The notes under the pieces are model-generated. The model was not told the origin of the DNA, made no database searches, and was given only the letters and a program-made list of their open reading frames with translations. From positions 372,001 through 436,000 of the forward strand of contig JACJYI010000004.1 in the NCBI GenBank assembly GCA_020636225.1: DNA of 64,000 nt. The letters run 5' to 3'. Origin of the DNA: Lewinellaceae bacterium (GTDB lineage: Bacteria; Bacteroidota; Bacteroidia; Chitinophagales; Saprospiraceae). The translations under genes were made by a program, and so were the position numbers. Shown here piece by piece: positions 18,888 through 26,980 of this stretch (position 1 is the stretch's first letter; the number at the start of each line of letters is the position of its first letter).

Positions 18888-19961
18888 TTATTCGCAGTCA
18901 TTACAAGGTAAAGATGTCTTTTCATCGTTGCTATCCACTGTAACACTCTGATAATATCCAACCACCATGTTGTGGAAAGGCACCTGATAGTTAAGCTGAT
19001 CAACCGAAAATGATCCGACAAAAATATTGCCTGGATAGTAGGAGCCTTCCGGCTCAGATCCTTCAACAATTCCAGCCATCGAAGCATAACAGAATGGCAT
19101 TTCTACGTCTCCAGAGAGGCATTGGTCGAAGTTGGTAATACTTTCATGCTGCCGGAAAAGTTTCCAGTCATTGATATTGTCCCAGTACTGTGGAGTTACC
19201 AATTGACCGTTGAGGAGCATATCATAGTAGTAGAAAATATTATTCGGGATTCCATATGCTTCACAAATTGTTGTAGAGCTTACCTCATTGCATACCTGAA
19301 AGTACTTCGGACGCTTAAAGTATTTGTTTGTACTTGGCGGGTTATACACATAGGCGAGTTTCAAATTGTCCCGCAAGATTTCGGGTGCACCATCTACAAG
19401 CGTTGAGCTACAATATCCACCGCCATAATGATAAGAATAATCATCGGTTTCACCGTATTCAATTTCTTCGGTAATATATGCTCCATAGGCGACTTCCAGC
19501 TGGACAATTATGGGTAGCTCATTTCCAACCAGGCTTCCAAATTGGTTGACGGAGAATGCCCAGGCTTCTTTGTTGGTCACGGTCAGGTCGTGGTACTGAG
19601 TTCCAATATGCAGGGATACTGAGTCAAAAAAGTTAACCAGTTCCGTTTCAGTGACCTCCGAAGAGATGACCTCCAACATCAACGTATCGGATAGAATGAT
19701 TGTTTCCTGAAGTGGTGTACCCGGGCGGCAGTATGCATAGTTCAGCGCTTCATCAATCAGGTCAATGGCTTCGGTGGTTGTGTACGTGGTGCGTAGAGTG
19801 ACATCAGCAGTCCTGATGTCTCCCGTTTTCCCAATGATGTCATTGAGAAGTGCCTTCCGGTCCTGTCCGGTTGTTGGCATCGTGCTTTGGATAGCTTCAG
19901 TTAAGATCTCACTCTTTGTACACATGGTCAAGGTCAAGGCTAGGAATACAGCCAAAGCCAA
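18888..19961 (-). CDS. Putative lipoprotein of unknown function
   Basis: About 357 residues. The N-terminus LALAVFLALTLTMC is a hydrophobic segment ending in a lipobox-like LTMC, so it is probably a lipidated envelope protein. The start is uncertain: the first usable codon is a TTG at 19961, and the frame is open further upstream (SSSKVGI) without any ATG. The body is rich in acidic residues, Y and paired C (YCRPG, YCSSTLVDG, QVCNEVSSTTICEAYG, LPCNDCE at the C-terminus). No known domain is recognised. It lies between the response regulator gene and the family B T9SS genes on the same strand, which suggests co-regulation. The missing ATG may mean a truncated gene. Confidence 0.6.
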   Translation of the reverse strand: MALAVFLALTLTMCTKSEILTEAIQSTMPTTGQDRKALLNDIIGKTGDIRTADVTLRTTYTTTEAIDLIDEALNYAYCRPGTPLQETIILSDTLMLEVISSEVTETELVNFFDSVSLHIGTQYHDLTVTNKEAWAFSVNQFGSLVGNELPIIVQLEVAYGAYITEEIEYGETDDYSYHYGGGYCSSTLVDGAPEILRDNLKLAYVYNPPSTNKYFKRPKYFQVCNEVSSTTICEAYGIPNNIFYYYDMLLNGQLVTPQYWDNINDWKLFRQHESITNFDQCLSGDVEMPFCYASMAGIVEGSEPEGSYYPGNIFVGSFSVDQLNYQVPFHNMVVGYYQSVTVDSNDEKTSLPCNDCE

Positions 19962-20057
19962 TATTCCTACTTTGCTGCTACTGAGCCTATAGTGTCCCCA
20001 CCACCCAGTGTCAGAATGCAGACAGCAATTTCAACCCTTATCCTGGTAAATAAAAGA

Positions 20058-20074
20058 GTAGAAATACCTGAAAT
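20058..20074 (-). promoter_or_regulatory. GTAGTTCTAC-core element, site 2
   Basis: Plus strand AAAGAGTAGAAATACCTGAAAT. It sits about 100 bp upstream of the lipoprotein gene and just downstream of the response regulator stop. It matches site 29922 at 16 of 17 positions. Confidence 0.45.
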
Positions 20075-20127
20075 CACAGGCAGAAACGCCGTCAGTAGGG
20101 GAAAATGCTGCAGATCACCTTGTCTGC

Positions 20128-20787
20128 CTAATGAACCAACCCCTCCCGGAATGCCCAGGCCACCAATGCCGCCACATTGGGGGAGTCGGTCTTCTCCAAC
20201 AGGTGCTGTCGGTGCCCATCAATGGTTCTGATGGATCGTGACATCCTGTGAGCGATCTCTGGCCCTGAAAGACCCTGACAGATATACAGCAAGACCTCAA
20301 GCTCCCGGTTCGTGAGCAACTGTCGCGGGTGCAACAACAGCGCTGACTTCTGCTTCACCATAATCGTATCGACCAACAGTCTGGACAGGGAAGGATTGAC
20401 ATATCGGCCTTCTGTGTGAACGGCGTGAATGGCTTGAAGAAGTGAATCCGGGTCTGCATCCTTCGTGATGAACCCGCAAGCCCCTAGTGAAAAGGCATCA
20501 TGGATAAATGGGGATTGATCAAACATGGACAGGATGATGGTCTTTATTTGACGCCCCTCTTCCTTAAGAGCTTTCAGACAGTCGATCCCGGAAAGACCCT
20601 TCATCTTCAGATCCAGAACAAGCACATCAATCTCCAGCTCGGGGAATGCATGAATGTGGTCCAGGAACTGCTCGCCAGAGGTAGCTGTGAGAACCACGTC
20701 CAGATCGTCTTCCACCTCAAAGAGAGCGCTCAGACTCTTTAAAAAGATCAGGTGATCATCGACAAGGGCTAGCTTGATTGGTTTCAT
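20128..20787 (-). CDS. NarL/LuxR-type response regulator
   Basis: This 219-residue protein has a receiver domain with the acidic pair D10-D11, phospho-acceptor D59 (VLVLDLKMKG), S87 and K109. The C-terminal LuxR-type helix-turn-helix starts near residue 158 (LTNRELEVLLYICQGLSGPE, then IAHRMSRSIRTIDGHR). It is a transcription factor phosphorylated by the histidine kinase whose gene ends 3 bp upstream. Together with two upstream membrane or cytoplasmic genes it forms an apparent operon on the minus strand. A degraded 3' copy is at 15632. The likely targets are the neighbouring secreted-protein genes (inference). Confidence 0.92.
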   Translation of the reverse strand: MKPIKLALVDDHLIFLKSLSALFEVEDDLDVVLTATSGEQFLDHIHAFPELEIDVLVLDLKMKGLSGIDCLKALKEEGRQIKTIILSMFDQSPFIHDAFSLGACGFITKDADPDSLLQAIHAVHTEGRYVNPSLSRLLVDTIMVKQKSALLLHPRQLLTNRELEVLLYICQGLSGPEIAHRMSRSIRTIDGHRQHLLEKTDSPNVAALVAWAFREGLVH

Positions 20788-20790
20788 GTT

Positions 20791-21546
20791 CTACCCGATT
20801 GGTATCGTCAGGGTCAGACAAGTACCCCTTCCTGTCGATGAAATCGCGAATGTAGCATCCATCGATTCAGCCCGTGCCATCATACTGTTCATGCCAAGCC
20901 CAAGCCTGGCTTCTGCCCCGCCCTGAATCCCGCATCCGTCATCCTGAATGTCGATCAAACACCTTCCATCCTCTGAAATGGCCGCTGTGATGGTGACCTG
21001 TTTGGCTCCGGCATGTTTGACCACATTGTTCAAGGCCTCCTGGAGTATTCTGAATATAGCCAGCTTCCGCTCCTGATTCAGCTGATCCTGTATACGATCA
21101 TCCCAGTTCAGTTCCAAAGCTATACCGGACAGGTTGACAAATTCATCGCTGACATAGCGGACTGCCTTGTTCAGCCCCAATTCCTCGAATATCAATGGTG
21201 ACAAGCGTTGTGACACACGGCGAATCTCCCCTACCGCCAGATCCAGTGTGTCTGAAAAGTTGGCTTGGAAATCCGGATCATTGCTCCGATTCCTCACCTG
21301 CAATTTGAGTGATGATAGCAGCGGACCAATATCGTCATGCAAGTTTTCGGCAATGACTTTCCGCTCCAATTCCTGCCCCGCAATTGTGGCTTTGAGTAGC
21401 TTTCGTTGCGTATCCTGGGCCAATGCATGCTGGCGCCTCAGGTTGCTGATGCTTCTCTTGTTCCATGTGATCAACATGACAATGAAAAAGATACACAGGA
21501 ACAGGAAGAAGAAACTGATCGAGAAAATAATGGTCTTATCTGCCAT
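20791..21546 (-). CDS. Sensor histidine kinase, HisKA_3 type
   Basis: 251 residues from the ATG at 21546. One membrane span is at residues 8-27. A coiled region leads to the HisKA_3 box ERKVIAENLHDDIGPLLSSL with phosphorylated H70. The ATPase domain has its N box at EALNNVVKHAGA and G box at DIQDDGCGIQGG. There is no periplasmic sensor domain, so it probably listens to the membrane protein encoded just upstream, whose 3' end overlaps this gene by 11 bp. The partner regulator follows after 3 bp. NarL-type regulators and HisKA_3 kinases normally pair. Confidence 0.9.
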   Translation of the reverse strand: MADKTIIFSISFFFLFLCIFFIVMLITWNKRSISNLRRQHALAQDTQRKLLKATIAGQELERKVIAENLHDDIGPLLSSLKLQVRNRSNDPDFQANFSDTLDLAVGEIRRVSQRLSPLIFEELGLNKAVRYVSDEFVNLSGIALELNWDDRIQDQLNQERKLAIFRILQEALNNVVKHAGAKQVTITAAISEDGRCLIDIQDDGCGIQGGAEARLGLGMNSMMARAESMDATFAISSTGRGTCLTLTIPIG

Positions 21547-22183
21547 AACTGTCCTTGTACTCAAGTAGAAAGGCCACCGTAATAAAAATATTCAGAACAA
21601 TATAACCGGTCAACTTGAGGTTCCAAAGCTCATAAATCGATTCAGGCTGAAGGTCATCGATCGTCAGGAACAAAACCATATTGGTCACATAATACAACAT
21701 CAATGCCATCACTGCATAGAAGGATGCCTTGATCCAAATGGGAATCTCCAATTCATATCGGACCAGATTGTAAAAATACAGACACGAGAAAACGATGATA
21801 AAAAAGGAAGAGGCTGAAAGTTGCCATTTGTTGATCACTGTCACAAATGGACCGGTAAACAACAAGATCAAGGAAACCAGACACATGATCCAGAATATGG
21901 CCATTCGTATCGGGTGCAGGGAAACATGGACCTCCTTCAAGTTGATAAAAAATAACCCGGTGATCAAGGACTGCAGTAAGAGGTATCCATTGACTAGTGA
22001 CACATTATTTCCATACCACCAAATGGAAAAGGTCCCCGCAACATCGGTAATGAGCGAAATAGCAGAGAGCACCACGAGAAAACGATGGGCAACCGATTGG
22101 CGTTTCCAGGTGATGCCCCCTACTATAGATGGCAACAAAGCACTGATTGCTGAAAAATCATGATACGCAAATGGTGTACCCAT
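21536..22183 (-). CDS. Multi-span membrane protein, possible sensor partner
   Basis: Starting from the ATG at 22183, 215 residues contain about six or seven hydrophobic segments (SAISALLPSIVGG, FLVVLSAISLITDVAG, IFWIMCLVSLILLFTG, ASSFFIIVFSCLYFYNL, AVMALMLYYVTNMVLFL, LNIFITVAFLLEY). It has no recognised transporter motif and resembles small 7TM signalling proteins placed before one-span histidine kinases in Bacteroidota. It overlaps the kinase gene by 11 bp, so the two are almost certainly co-translated. The role as stimulus receptor is inferred. An earlier in-frame TTG would extend the N-terminus by a few residues. Confidence 0.7.
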   Translation of the reverse strand: MGTPFAYHDFSAISALLPSIVGGITWKRQSVAHRFLVVLSAISLITDVAGTFSIWWYGNNVSLVNGYLLLQSLITGLFFINLKEVHVSLHPIRMAIFWIMCLVSLILLFTGPFVTVINKWQLSASSFFIIVFSCLYFYNLVRYELEIPIWIKASFYAVMALMLYYVTNMVLFLTIDDLQPESIYELWNLKLTGYIVLNIFITVAFLLEYKDSYGR

Positions 22184-22223
22184 CAGAATGTATTCCGACA
22201 AAAGTACATCTTCTTGAAGTTCA

Positions 22224-22625
22224 CTATGTACCCAGTCCAGAAGTCGGACAGAGCGGAGGGCAAGGCTTTGAAATATCCACGATGATCTCATTCGAGAGGA
22301 TATCATTGCCATCCGAGTCAACCGCGACCATGATCAGATCCGGAACAATCACATTGCTTGTATTCACTTTAGAACCGTAGTAGATCCGAATTCCTACGGC
22401 ACCGGCCTGCCCGAGCAAGTCCTGGAAAAAGTCCTTGCTGAAATAATGACCCTTCACGCCCTGGTTCCAGGTATAGGTAGGACCCTGTTGATAGTTGTTC
22501 ATGTAATACTCAGCGGTTGCTTGGGAAATTATCCCTCCTCCGGTTCCATCGAAACTCATAGGAATCCTGGTTTGAATGGGTTTGACCAATGATGTTATCT
22601 GGATGAGACGTATCCACTCATCCAT
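22224..22625 (-). CDS. Conserved-looking small soluble protein of the two-component operon
   Basis: 133 residues from the ATG at 22625 (MDEWIRLIQITSLVKPIQTR). An N-terminal helical part is followed by IISQATAEYYMNNYQQG and a beta-rich segment (GIRIYYGSKVNTSN, LIMVAVDSDGND), then a short Cys/Pro-rich tail (PCPPLCPTSG). No signal peptide, no membrane span. It is the first gene of the operon that continues with the membrane protein 40 bp downstream, the kinase and the regulator. I do not recognise the family. An upstream extension to 22715 would run through the GTAGATCTAC element, which argues for the ATG chosen. Confidence 0.65.
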   Translation of the reverse strand: MDEWIRLIQITSLVKPIQTRIPMSFDGTGGGIISQATAEYYMNNYQQGPTYTWNQGVKGHYFSKDFFQDLLGQAGAVGIRIYYGSKVNTSNVIVPDLIMVAVDSDGNDILSNEIIVDISKPCPPLCPTSGLGT

Positions 22626-22663
22626 TCTCAAATGGCAATGATAGGACAGGGACCCTATCCAAA

Positions 22664-22687
22664 ATAGAGTAGATCTACCTGGTTTTA
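22664..22687 (-). promoter_or_regulatory. GTAGATCTAC-core element, site 3 (front of the two-component operon)
   Basis: Plus strand ATAGAGTAGATCTACCTGGT; the core AGGTAGATCTACT contains a perfect 10-bp palindrome. It lies about 40-60 bp before the first ATG of the operon, a position fitting an activator or autoregulatory site. Confidence 0.45.
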
Positions 22688-23024
22688 CCCATGTCACCTC
22701 CTTGCCAGAGACCACCGCTGGCGGAGTGCCCGGAGAAGGAGCTTCCTTTGATGAGTATGGGGGTACTCGGTATTCGGCGCTCGCTATTCGCTATTCGGAA
22801 AATCAGGAGTGCGATATGGGGTTACTGCCTATCGGCAGTCAAGCTTGCGTTATGGGGTGATTTCGAGGAATCCGGAAGGGGAAACGGGAAGGCGCCAAGG
22901 CGCGAAGATCGTTTATTCGTTTATTCGTTTCCGCCACTGCGGACAGGTATGGGTTTATTCATTTAGGATGACGGTTGTCAACGGAGGAGTGAGTATGAAA
23001 CGCATAGACGCGATGGGGGTCGCG

Positions 23025-23066
23025 GTATTCGGCGCTCGGTACTCGGCGTTCGGTATTCGCTATACG
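23025..23066. repeat. Heptamer array of the xxATTCG class
   Basis: GTATTCG, GCGCTCG, GTACTCG, GCGTTCG, GTATTCG, CTATACG in strict 7-nt phase. Positions 5-7 are nearly always TCG or ACG. Related arrays: 6997-7031 and 22763-22797. Confidence 0.85.
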
Positions 23067-23075
23067 GAAAACCGC

Positions 23076-23237
23076 GTAGGCGTTAAGGAGTTTCCGCCAC
23101 GGCGGACAGGTATTCGTTATTGAGTTATTTCGAAGGAGATGGCAAGAGCAAACGCGAAGATGCCAGGACGTGTAGGCGTTAAGGAGTTTCCGCCACGGCG
23201 GACAGGTATTCGTTATTGAGTTATTTCGAAGGAGATG
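23076..23237. repeat. 66-bp perfect direct repeat, two copies
   Basis: 23076-23141 and 23172-23237 are identical, starting GTAGGCGTTAAGGAG, containing the CCGCCACGGCGG inverted repeat and ending TTTCGAAGGAGATG. The 30 bp between them is unique. Perfect identity implies a recent duplication. Confidence 0.85.
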
Positions 23238-23465
23238 AATGGAGGAAACGCGAAGATGCGAAGGACGTTAAGGAGTTTATTCGTTTTTGAGTCAATTCGT
23301 AGAATACGTCGCCAACAGAGGGCCCGGACGCTATAGGTCTGGGTCATGATGCAAACTTCAACCGAGCTCGATTCGATTCTAGACTGCCCTCAGACAGAAA
23401 ATGAAGGACCATTTTGACGACAAGTGCTTTCTGCAAAACACCCCGTATTTTGTCGTCCCGGACAT

Positions 23466-23481
23466 CCCCGAGTACTCGGGG
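23466..23481. repeat. 16-bp perfect palindrome, copy 2 of 3
   Basis: CCCCGAGTACTCGGGG, identical to 3884-3899 and 26965-26980. It is followed by a second GC-rich hairpin (GCCTGTCCGCCGGCAGG). Confidence 0.75.
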
Positions 23482-23691
23482 TCGGCAGCTTGCCTGTCCG
23501 CCGGCAGGTGGAAAGCGGGCCAGAGGCAAACTCCTCCAATTAATTTTCCGAATAAAGCCACGAGTGGAATACTGCAACCTTCCAAAGGCAACCTTTTGAG
23601 GTTTATTTCGGACAGACATGCTTCCCATTGGCAAAACAATGCACCTCTTTTCCTGATCTTATGTCTGGATGACCCGGACAACAAATGCGAA

Positions 23692-24786
23692 TCAATGATC
23701 AAACTCGACCACTTCAAAAAATCGCCTGCCAAAGGTATGCGAAACCAGTCCTTCATGCTGCATCCGTCCGATGATGATGGCGGGATGGGTATTGAACTCC
23801 TTTGCCATCGCGATCACGTCTTGTTCCGTTCCATTGAATCGCTTGGTCATGTCGGCTTGTTCTTCTTGTGAAAATGTCCACTGGATAGCAAAGTGGTCTG
23901 CTTCTTTCTCCTTTTCCCTGTCTACATCCGAATAGTCAATGTTCTCCAGGAAAATATCCTTTTTCCCATGCAGCAGAATATGACCGGCCTCATGAAAGAA
24001 GGTAAACCAGAAAATGTCGTTGCGCTTGTAACGACCAGTCAATTGGATCAATGGTGTGTCATTGAGCCAGCGGGTGCTCCCGTTGATCGGTGCCTTTTTG
24101 ATGCACGGTGTATGGACTACCTTCACACCGGCGTCCAGACAGATCTCTTGCAATTGCCGAAAAAAGTGTTTCGGGTGATTTGCCATGATGTTTCTCAGTA
24201 TCGGCAACACTTCTTTAAACCTCTTTTCGTTGTAAGGCCTGGACGGCAATTCAGCAGCCTGCAACTCTCCTCTTCGCAACCAGGCAGAAATGGCATACGG
24301 CTCTTTTGTGTGAGCCAGTGAAATCCGAAAGGCTACCTTCAGTTGCTGGTTGAAATAATAATCTTCCCATGCGGATGGGTTGCTGATGCTGAAGAAACCC
24401 AAGAGTTCAGAAGTTTTTTCTTCCATGCTGTTCCGAGCGCGGATCCAACCTTTCTTCACCATATCGGCAATAGGAAACTTCCTGGTCCAGTTGGCTGATT
24501 CAGCCAGCTTCACCTCACGTTCTTCACGGGCCAGGTGTTCATCGTAATGACGCTGCATGTTGAGCCAGAAGTGAGCAGGTATCTTTAACACATGCTCAAA
24601 TTGTACCGCCATTTCAGGAGTTATCCTGCTTTTGCCTTTCATGACAGCGATCACCGTCTTTTCGGGTTTCCCTGTGCGAATCGCAAATTCCTTGGGACCC
24701 ATGCCCAATTCATCCAACTTTTCAGCCAGTGTTTCACCCGGATGAAAAACGATTTGAGGGTGATATTGATTCTTCGCCGTGGTCAT
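23692..24786 (-). CDS. higA: HigA-type antitoxin fused to ImmA/IrrE-like metallopeptidase
   Basis: 364 residues. Residues 10-75 are an XRE/HigA helix-turn-helix (FHPGETLAEKLDELGMGPKE, then SRITPEMAVQFEHVLKIPAH). After a helical linker, residues 255-300 contain a zinc-peptidase site: HEAGH at 265-269 (two His ligands and catalytic Glu) plus the downstream EKEADHFA acidic ligand. Such long antitoxins bind the operator and the toxin; the peptidase half resembles ImmA/IrrE, which cleave repressors. It follows the toxin gene after a 24-bp gap, the usual HigB-first order. It is longer than classical HigA (~100 aa). A role in sensing or self-cleavage is inferred. Confidence 0.88.
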   Translation of the reverse strand: MTTAKNQYHPQIVFHPGETLAEKLDELGMGPKEFAIRTGKPEKTVIAVMKGKSRITPEMAVQFEHVLKIPAHFWLNMQRHYDEHLAREEREVKLAESANWTRKFPIADMVKKGWIRARNSMEEKTSELLGFFSISNPSAWEDYYFNQQLKVAFRISLAHTKEPYAISAWLRRGELQAAELPSRPYNEKRFKEVLPILRNIMANHPKHFFRQLQEICLDAGVKVVHTPCIKKAPINGSTRWLNDTPLIQLTGRYKRNDIFWFTFFHEAGHILLHGKKDIFLENIDYSDVDREKEKEADHFAIQWTFSQEEQADMTKRFNGTEQDVIAMAKEFNTHPAIIIGRMQHEGLVSHTFGRRFFEVVEFDH

Positions 24787-24810
24787 GGCATGTTGTATTT
24801 GTTTTGTTCC

Positions 24811-25149
24811 CTATTTACCGTGATAGTCAGTGATCTCAATCACTTCTACACCCGTGATTTCCAGCCAAATGTATTTTCCATCTTCATCAGTGGGGATGGG
24901 CATTTGATGTGGTACAAAAATCAACCGATACGGTTGGTCGAGGTCGCAAGCCCATTGTCCCTTGCGATCCCCTGTGAGCTCGTGATAATGACCGGGCAGA
25001 TGTCGAACATCCTCAAGGGTATGTGCATTCCGCAAATCTCCTAACCGCTTGTTGTACAGCATTGCCCGGTTCTGCCCCATTTCCTTTTGGCACCTCCTGT
25101 AATCATTGGCCAGCTTCTCCAGCCTGTTTGTGCCAAAGGTGATATCCAC
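24811..25149 (-). CDS. higB: RelE/HigB-family toxin
   Basis: This 112-residue protein has the compact RelE/ParE-like fold pattern: an N-terminal helical hairpin (RLEKLANDYRRCQKEMGQNR) and then strands LRNAHTLEDVRHLPGHYHEL, GQWACDLDQPYRLIFVPH and VIEITDYHGK. HigB toxins cleave mRNA on translating ribosomes; the basic and His/Tyr residues of the C-terminal strands are typical. It is followed by the antitoxin gene. It lies in a repeat-rich accessory region, where addiction modules are common. Confidence 0.85.
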   Translation of the reverse strand: MDITFGTNRLEKLANDYRRCQKEMGQNRAMLYNKRLGDLRNAHTLEDVRHLPGHYHELTGDRKGQWACDLDQPYRLIFVPHQMPIPTDEDGKYIWLEITGVEVIEITDYHGK

Positions 25150-25457
25150 TTCAAGAATGAAGATTTTTTAAGTAACAGCAAATGTAAGCCATTATTATCT
25201 TTCATGCAAGTCATTCCCTACCCGACAGAAGCCAATACAATGCTCGGAGAAGGGAATACAGGACGCATCGGCCCATGTCAGTCCGGAAGGATCCATATCG
25301 ACAGATCGAATCTTGCCATTAGACAATATCCTGGGTCTTGAATGCATATAGGAAAACGCGAAGGCGTTAAGGGGTTACTGCCAATCGGTAGTCAAGCCTT
25401 CGTTATGGCGTTATTTCGAAGGATCCCTTGCCATCCCCTTCCCTGAGGATAAAACCC
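25150..25457. other. Gene-free 308 bp
   Basis: No gene is supported. 25351-25425 contains a copy of the dispersed repeat AAAACGCGAAGGCGTTAAGG..GTTACTGCC..GTTATTTCGAAGGAT, related to 22821 and 23076. Confidence 0.6.
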
Positions 25458-26228
25458 TCAGTTGCCCCCGAGGCTTCGGGGCAAGAACCCCACAAAACCC
25501 CCGGGACGGACATGACAGTAGTTCAAGCGGTCGGGTTCGTCTTCGGGACTGAGGAAGGTGAGGCCGATCATCAGCAGGGAAGGGCCATCGGGCACCGACC
25601 TGGGGATGGGGAGATGATACCGCCGGCGCAAGTCGACCACTCGAAGGATGTCGCTGCTGGCCAGGCCGCCAAAGCGGGGGTCCTCCCCGTCGGGCAGGTC
25701 GATGCGCAACAGGTCGATGATCACCCCGTCGGCATATTCCGGCAGCCGGATGAAGGGCTGTCGCCGTAACGGTGCAAATTGCAACCGGAGCTTGCGCTGG
25801 CCCACTACCACGGGCCAATGGGGCAGGTACTGACTCAGGGGAGTCTGCCTCCGGTACACCAGGTCCAGCCAGTCATGCTGTACTGCCGGGTCGCCCAGGG
25901 CCCGGCGATACCATTTCTTCTCTACCGCCACCTCCTGTCGGTCACGGCTGGCCGATCGCCACAACACCCCGTTGAAGCGACCATGGGTCATGCCGTCCGT
26001 GAACAGGCCCAGATGGTTCTGGATCAGCCGTTGCAGCTTCTTCCGCTCCGTACTGTGCCGGCCATTACGGGCCGCGATCTTCCGGAATCGCTCATAGGCC
26101 TTGTCCTTCAACACACGCTGTCGGTCCGGGCCCGGCATCATGCGCACGATGTTCTTACCGTCCAGCATGTAGAAGTTGAGGTCGTCACACCGACCGATGA
26201 TTGGAATAGGGGCGTCTACCTTGGCCAT
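25458..26228 (-). CDS. Orphan protein of unknown function
   Basis: 256 residues from an ATG at 26228 (MAKVDAPIPIIGRCDDLNFY). It is basic and largely soluble, with no signal peptide, no spans and no recognised motif; visible features are RMMPGPDRQRVLKDKAYERF (helical, basic), YRRQTPLSQYLPHW and a C-terminal RRRYHLPIPRSVPDGPSLLM. Codon use fits a real gene, and the plus strand here is only an antisense shadow. It is separated by 308 bp from the toxin gene and preceded by unusual TATA-rich direct repeats. I do not recognise the family; a DNA- or RNA-related accessory gene of the island is possible but unsupported. Confidence 0.6.
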   Translation of the reverse strand: MAKVDAPIPIIGRCDDLNFYMLDGKNIVRMMPGPDRQRVLKDKAYERFRKIAARNGRHSTERKKLQRLIQNHLGLFTDGMTHGRFNGVLWRSASRDRQEVAVEKKWYRRALGDPAVQHDWLDLVYRRQTPLSQYLPHWPVVVGQRKLRLQFAPLRRQPFIRLPEYADGVIIDLLRIDLPDGEDPRFGGLASSDILRVVDLRRRYHLPIPRSVPDGPSLLMIGLTFLSPEDEPDRLNYCHVRPGGFVGFLPRSLGGN

Positions 26229-26260
26229 CTGCTCCGATTTTTTGTTTCCAAATGCCTGCT

Positions 26261-26303
26261 CCGTATATAGAGTAGCTATAGTGCGTATATACTGCGTATA
26301 TAC
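26261..26303 (-). promoter_or_regulatory. Direct repeats upstream of the orphan gene
   Basis: TGCGTATATAC occurs twice head-to-tail at 26282-26292 and 26293-26303. A further CCGTATATAGAGTAG is at 26261-26275. They lie 33-75 bp before the ATG of the orphan gene, so they could be operators; the GTATATAC core is palindromic. Confidence 0.45.
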
Positions 26304-26738
26304 TCCATGGTTATGCTATGGGGAACCCGTAAAACCCCCTGTTTTCGGGCCCATTTTGCCCTCGAAGACGCTTTAGAGACTCTACCGGACCCGGATTTTA
26401 ACCCTCCCGGGGATGGGTTTTTCTCCACAGCCACCATTTATAATAACGAATCAGACAGGGAGGATCGTACAGAGAGGGATGCTTGCCCGCCGTGGCGGGA
26501 GGAATGCCAGAAGGAAACGGGAAGGCGTTATTGGGTTATTGAGTTATTGGGTTATTTCGAGGGATCCGGCAGGAGGATACGCAAAGACGCGAAGAACGGT
26601 TATTCGTTTATGGGTTTATTCGTTTAGGATGCCGTCGCCAACAGAGGGCCTCCCAGATACATCATGACCCGTATAGTAGGCGTGAAAGCAACACTAAAAA
26701 AATAAATGGCAATCAGACGTGAAAGAAGCCGCATTATT

Positions 26739-26762
26739 TGGTCGGACACCGGGATTCGAATC
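26739..26762 (-). other. tRNA 3'-end-like fragment (possible attachment site)
   Basis: The minus strand reads ATTCGAATCCCGGTGTCCGACCA, i.e. a T-loop (TTCGAAT), the 3' T-stem, an acceptor strand (GTGTCCG), discriminator A and CCA. No matching 5' half (CGGACAC) precedes it at tRNA distance. Such fragments are what integration at a tRNA 3' end leaves behind. Confidence 0.5.
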
Positions 26763-26964
26763 TTGTCCAATAACGAGATGAATGAATGCTAAGCACGAAA
26801 CGAACCACCGATCAAATTCGAGCGGCCGGGTCATGATGTAAACGACTATTCTTTGCAGGACGAGATAAGAGAATTTCTAAGCATAAAGACAAGGCCCATT
26901 TTGGCGACATGCACTTTTGCTTCCCTGCACGCCGGCAGGCATGCTTTTGGTGCCTCAAAAGGGA

Positions 26965-26980
26965 CCCCGAGTACTCGGGG
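26965..26980. repeat. 16-bp perfect palindrome, copy 3 of 3
   Basis: CCCCGAGTACTCGGGG, same as at 3884 and 23466, again followed by a GC-rich hairpin (GCCGGC). Confidence 0.75.

Larger units (their letters stand above)
22688..23691. repeat. Gene-free, repeat-dense stretch
   Basis: No gene is supported. 22763-22797 is five in-phase heptamers (GTACTCG, GTATTCG, GCGCTCG, CTATTCG twice). 23025-23066 is six more. 22821-22870 and later stretches carry the GGGTTACTGCC..CAGTCAAG..TTATTTCGA family seen again at 25360, 26520 and 27210. 23307-23325 (TCGCCAACAGAGGGCC) recurs at 26636. Nothing coding is convincing between 23238 and 23691, which is similar in layout to 26830-27010. Confidence 0.7.

Noticed and set aside
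26739..26812. Complete tRNA gene
   Set aside because: Only the 3' end fits; no 5' acceptor strand or anticodon arm can be folded upstream.
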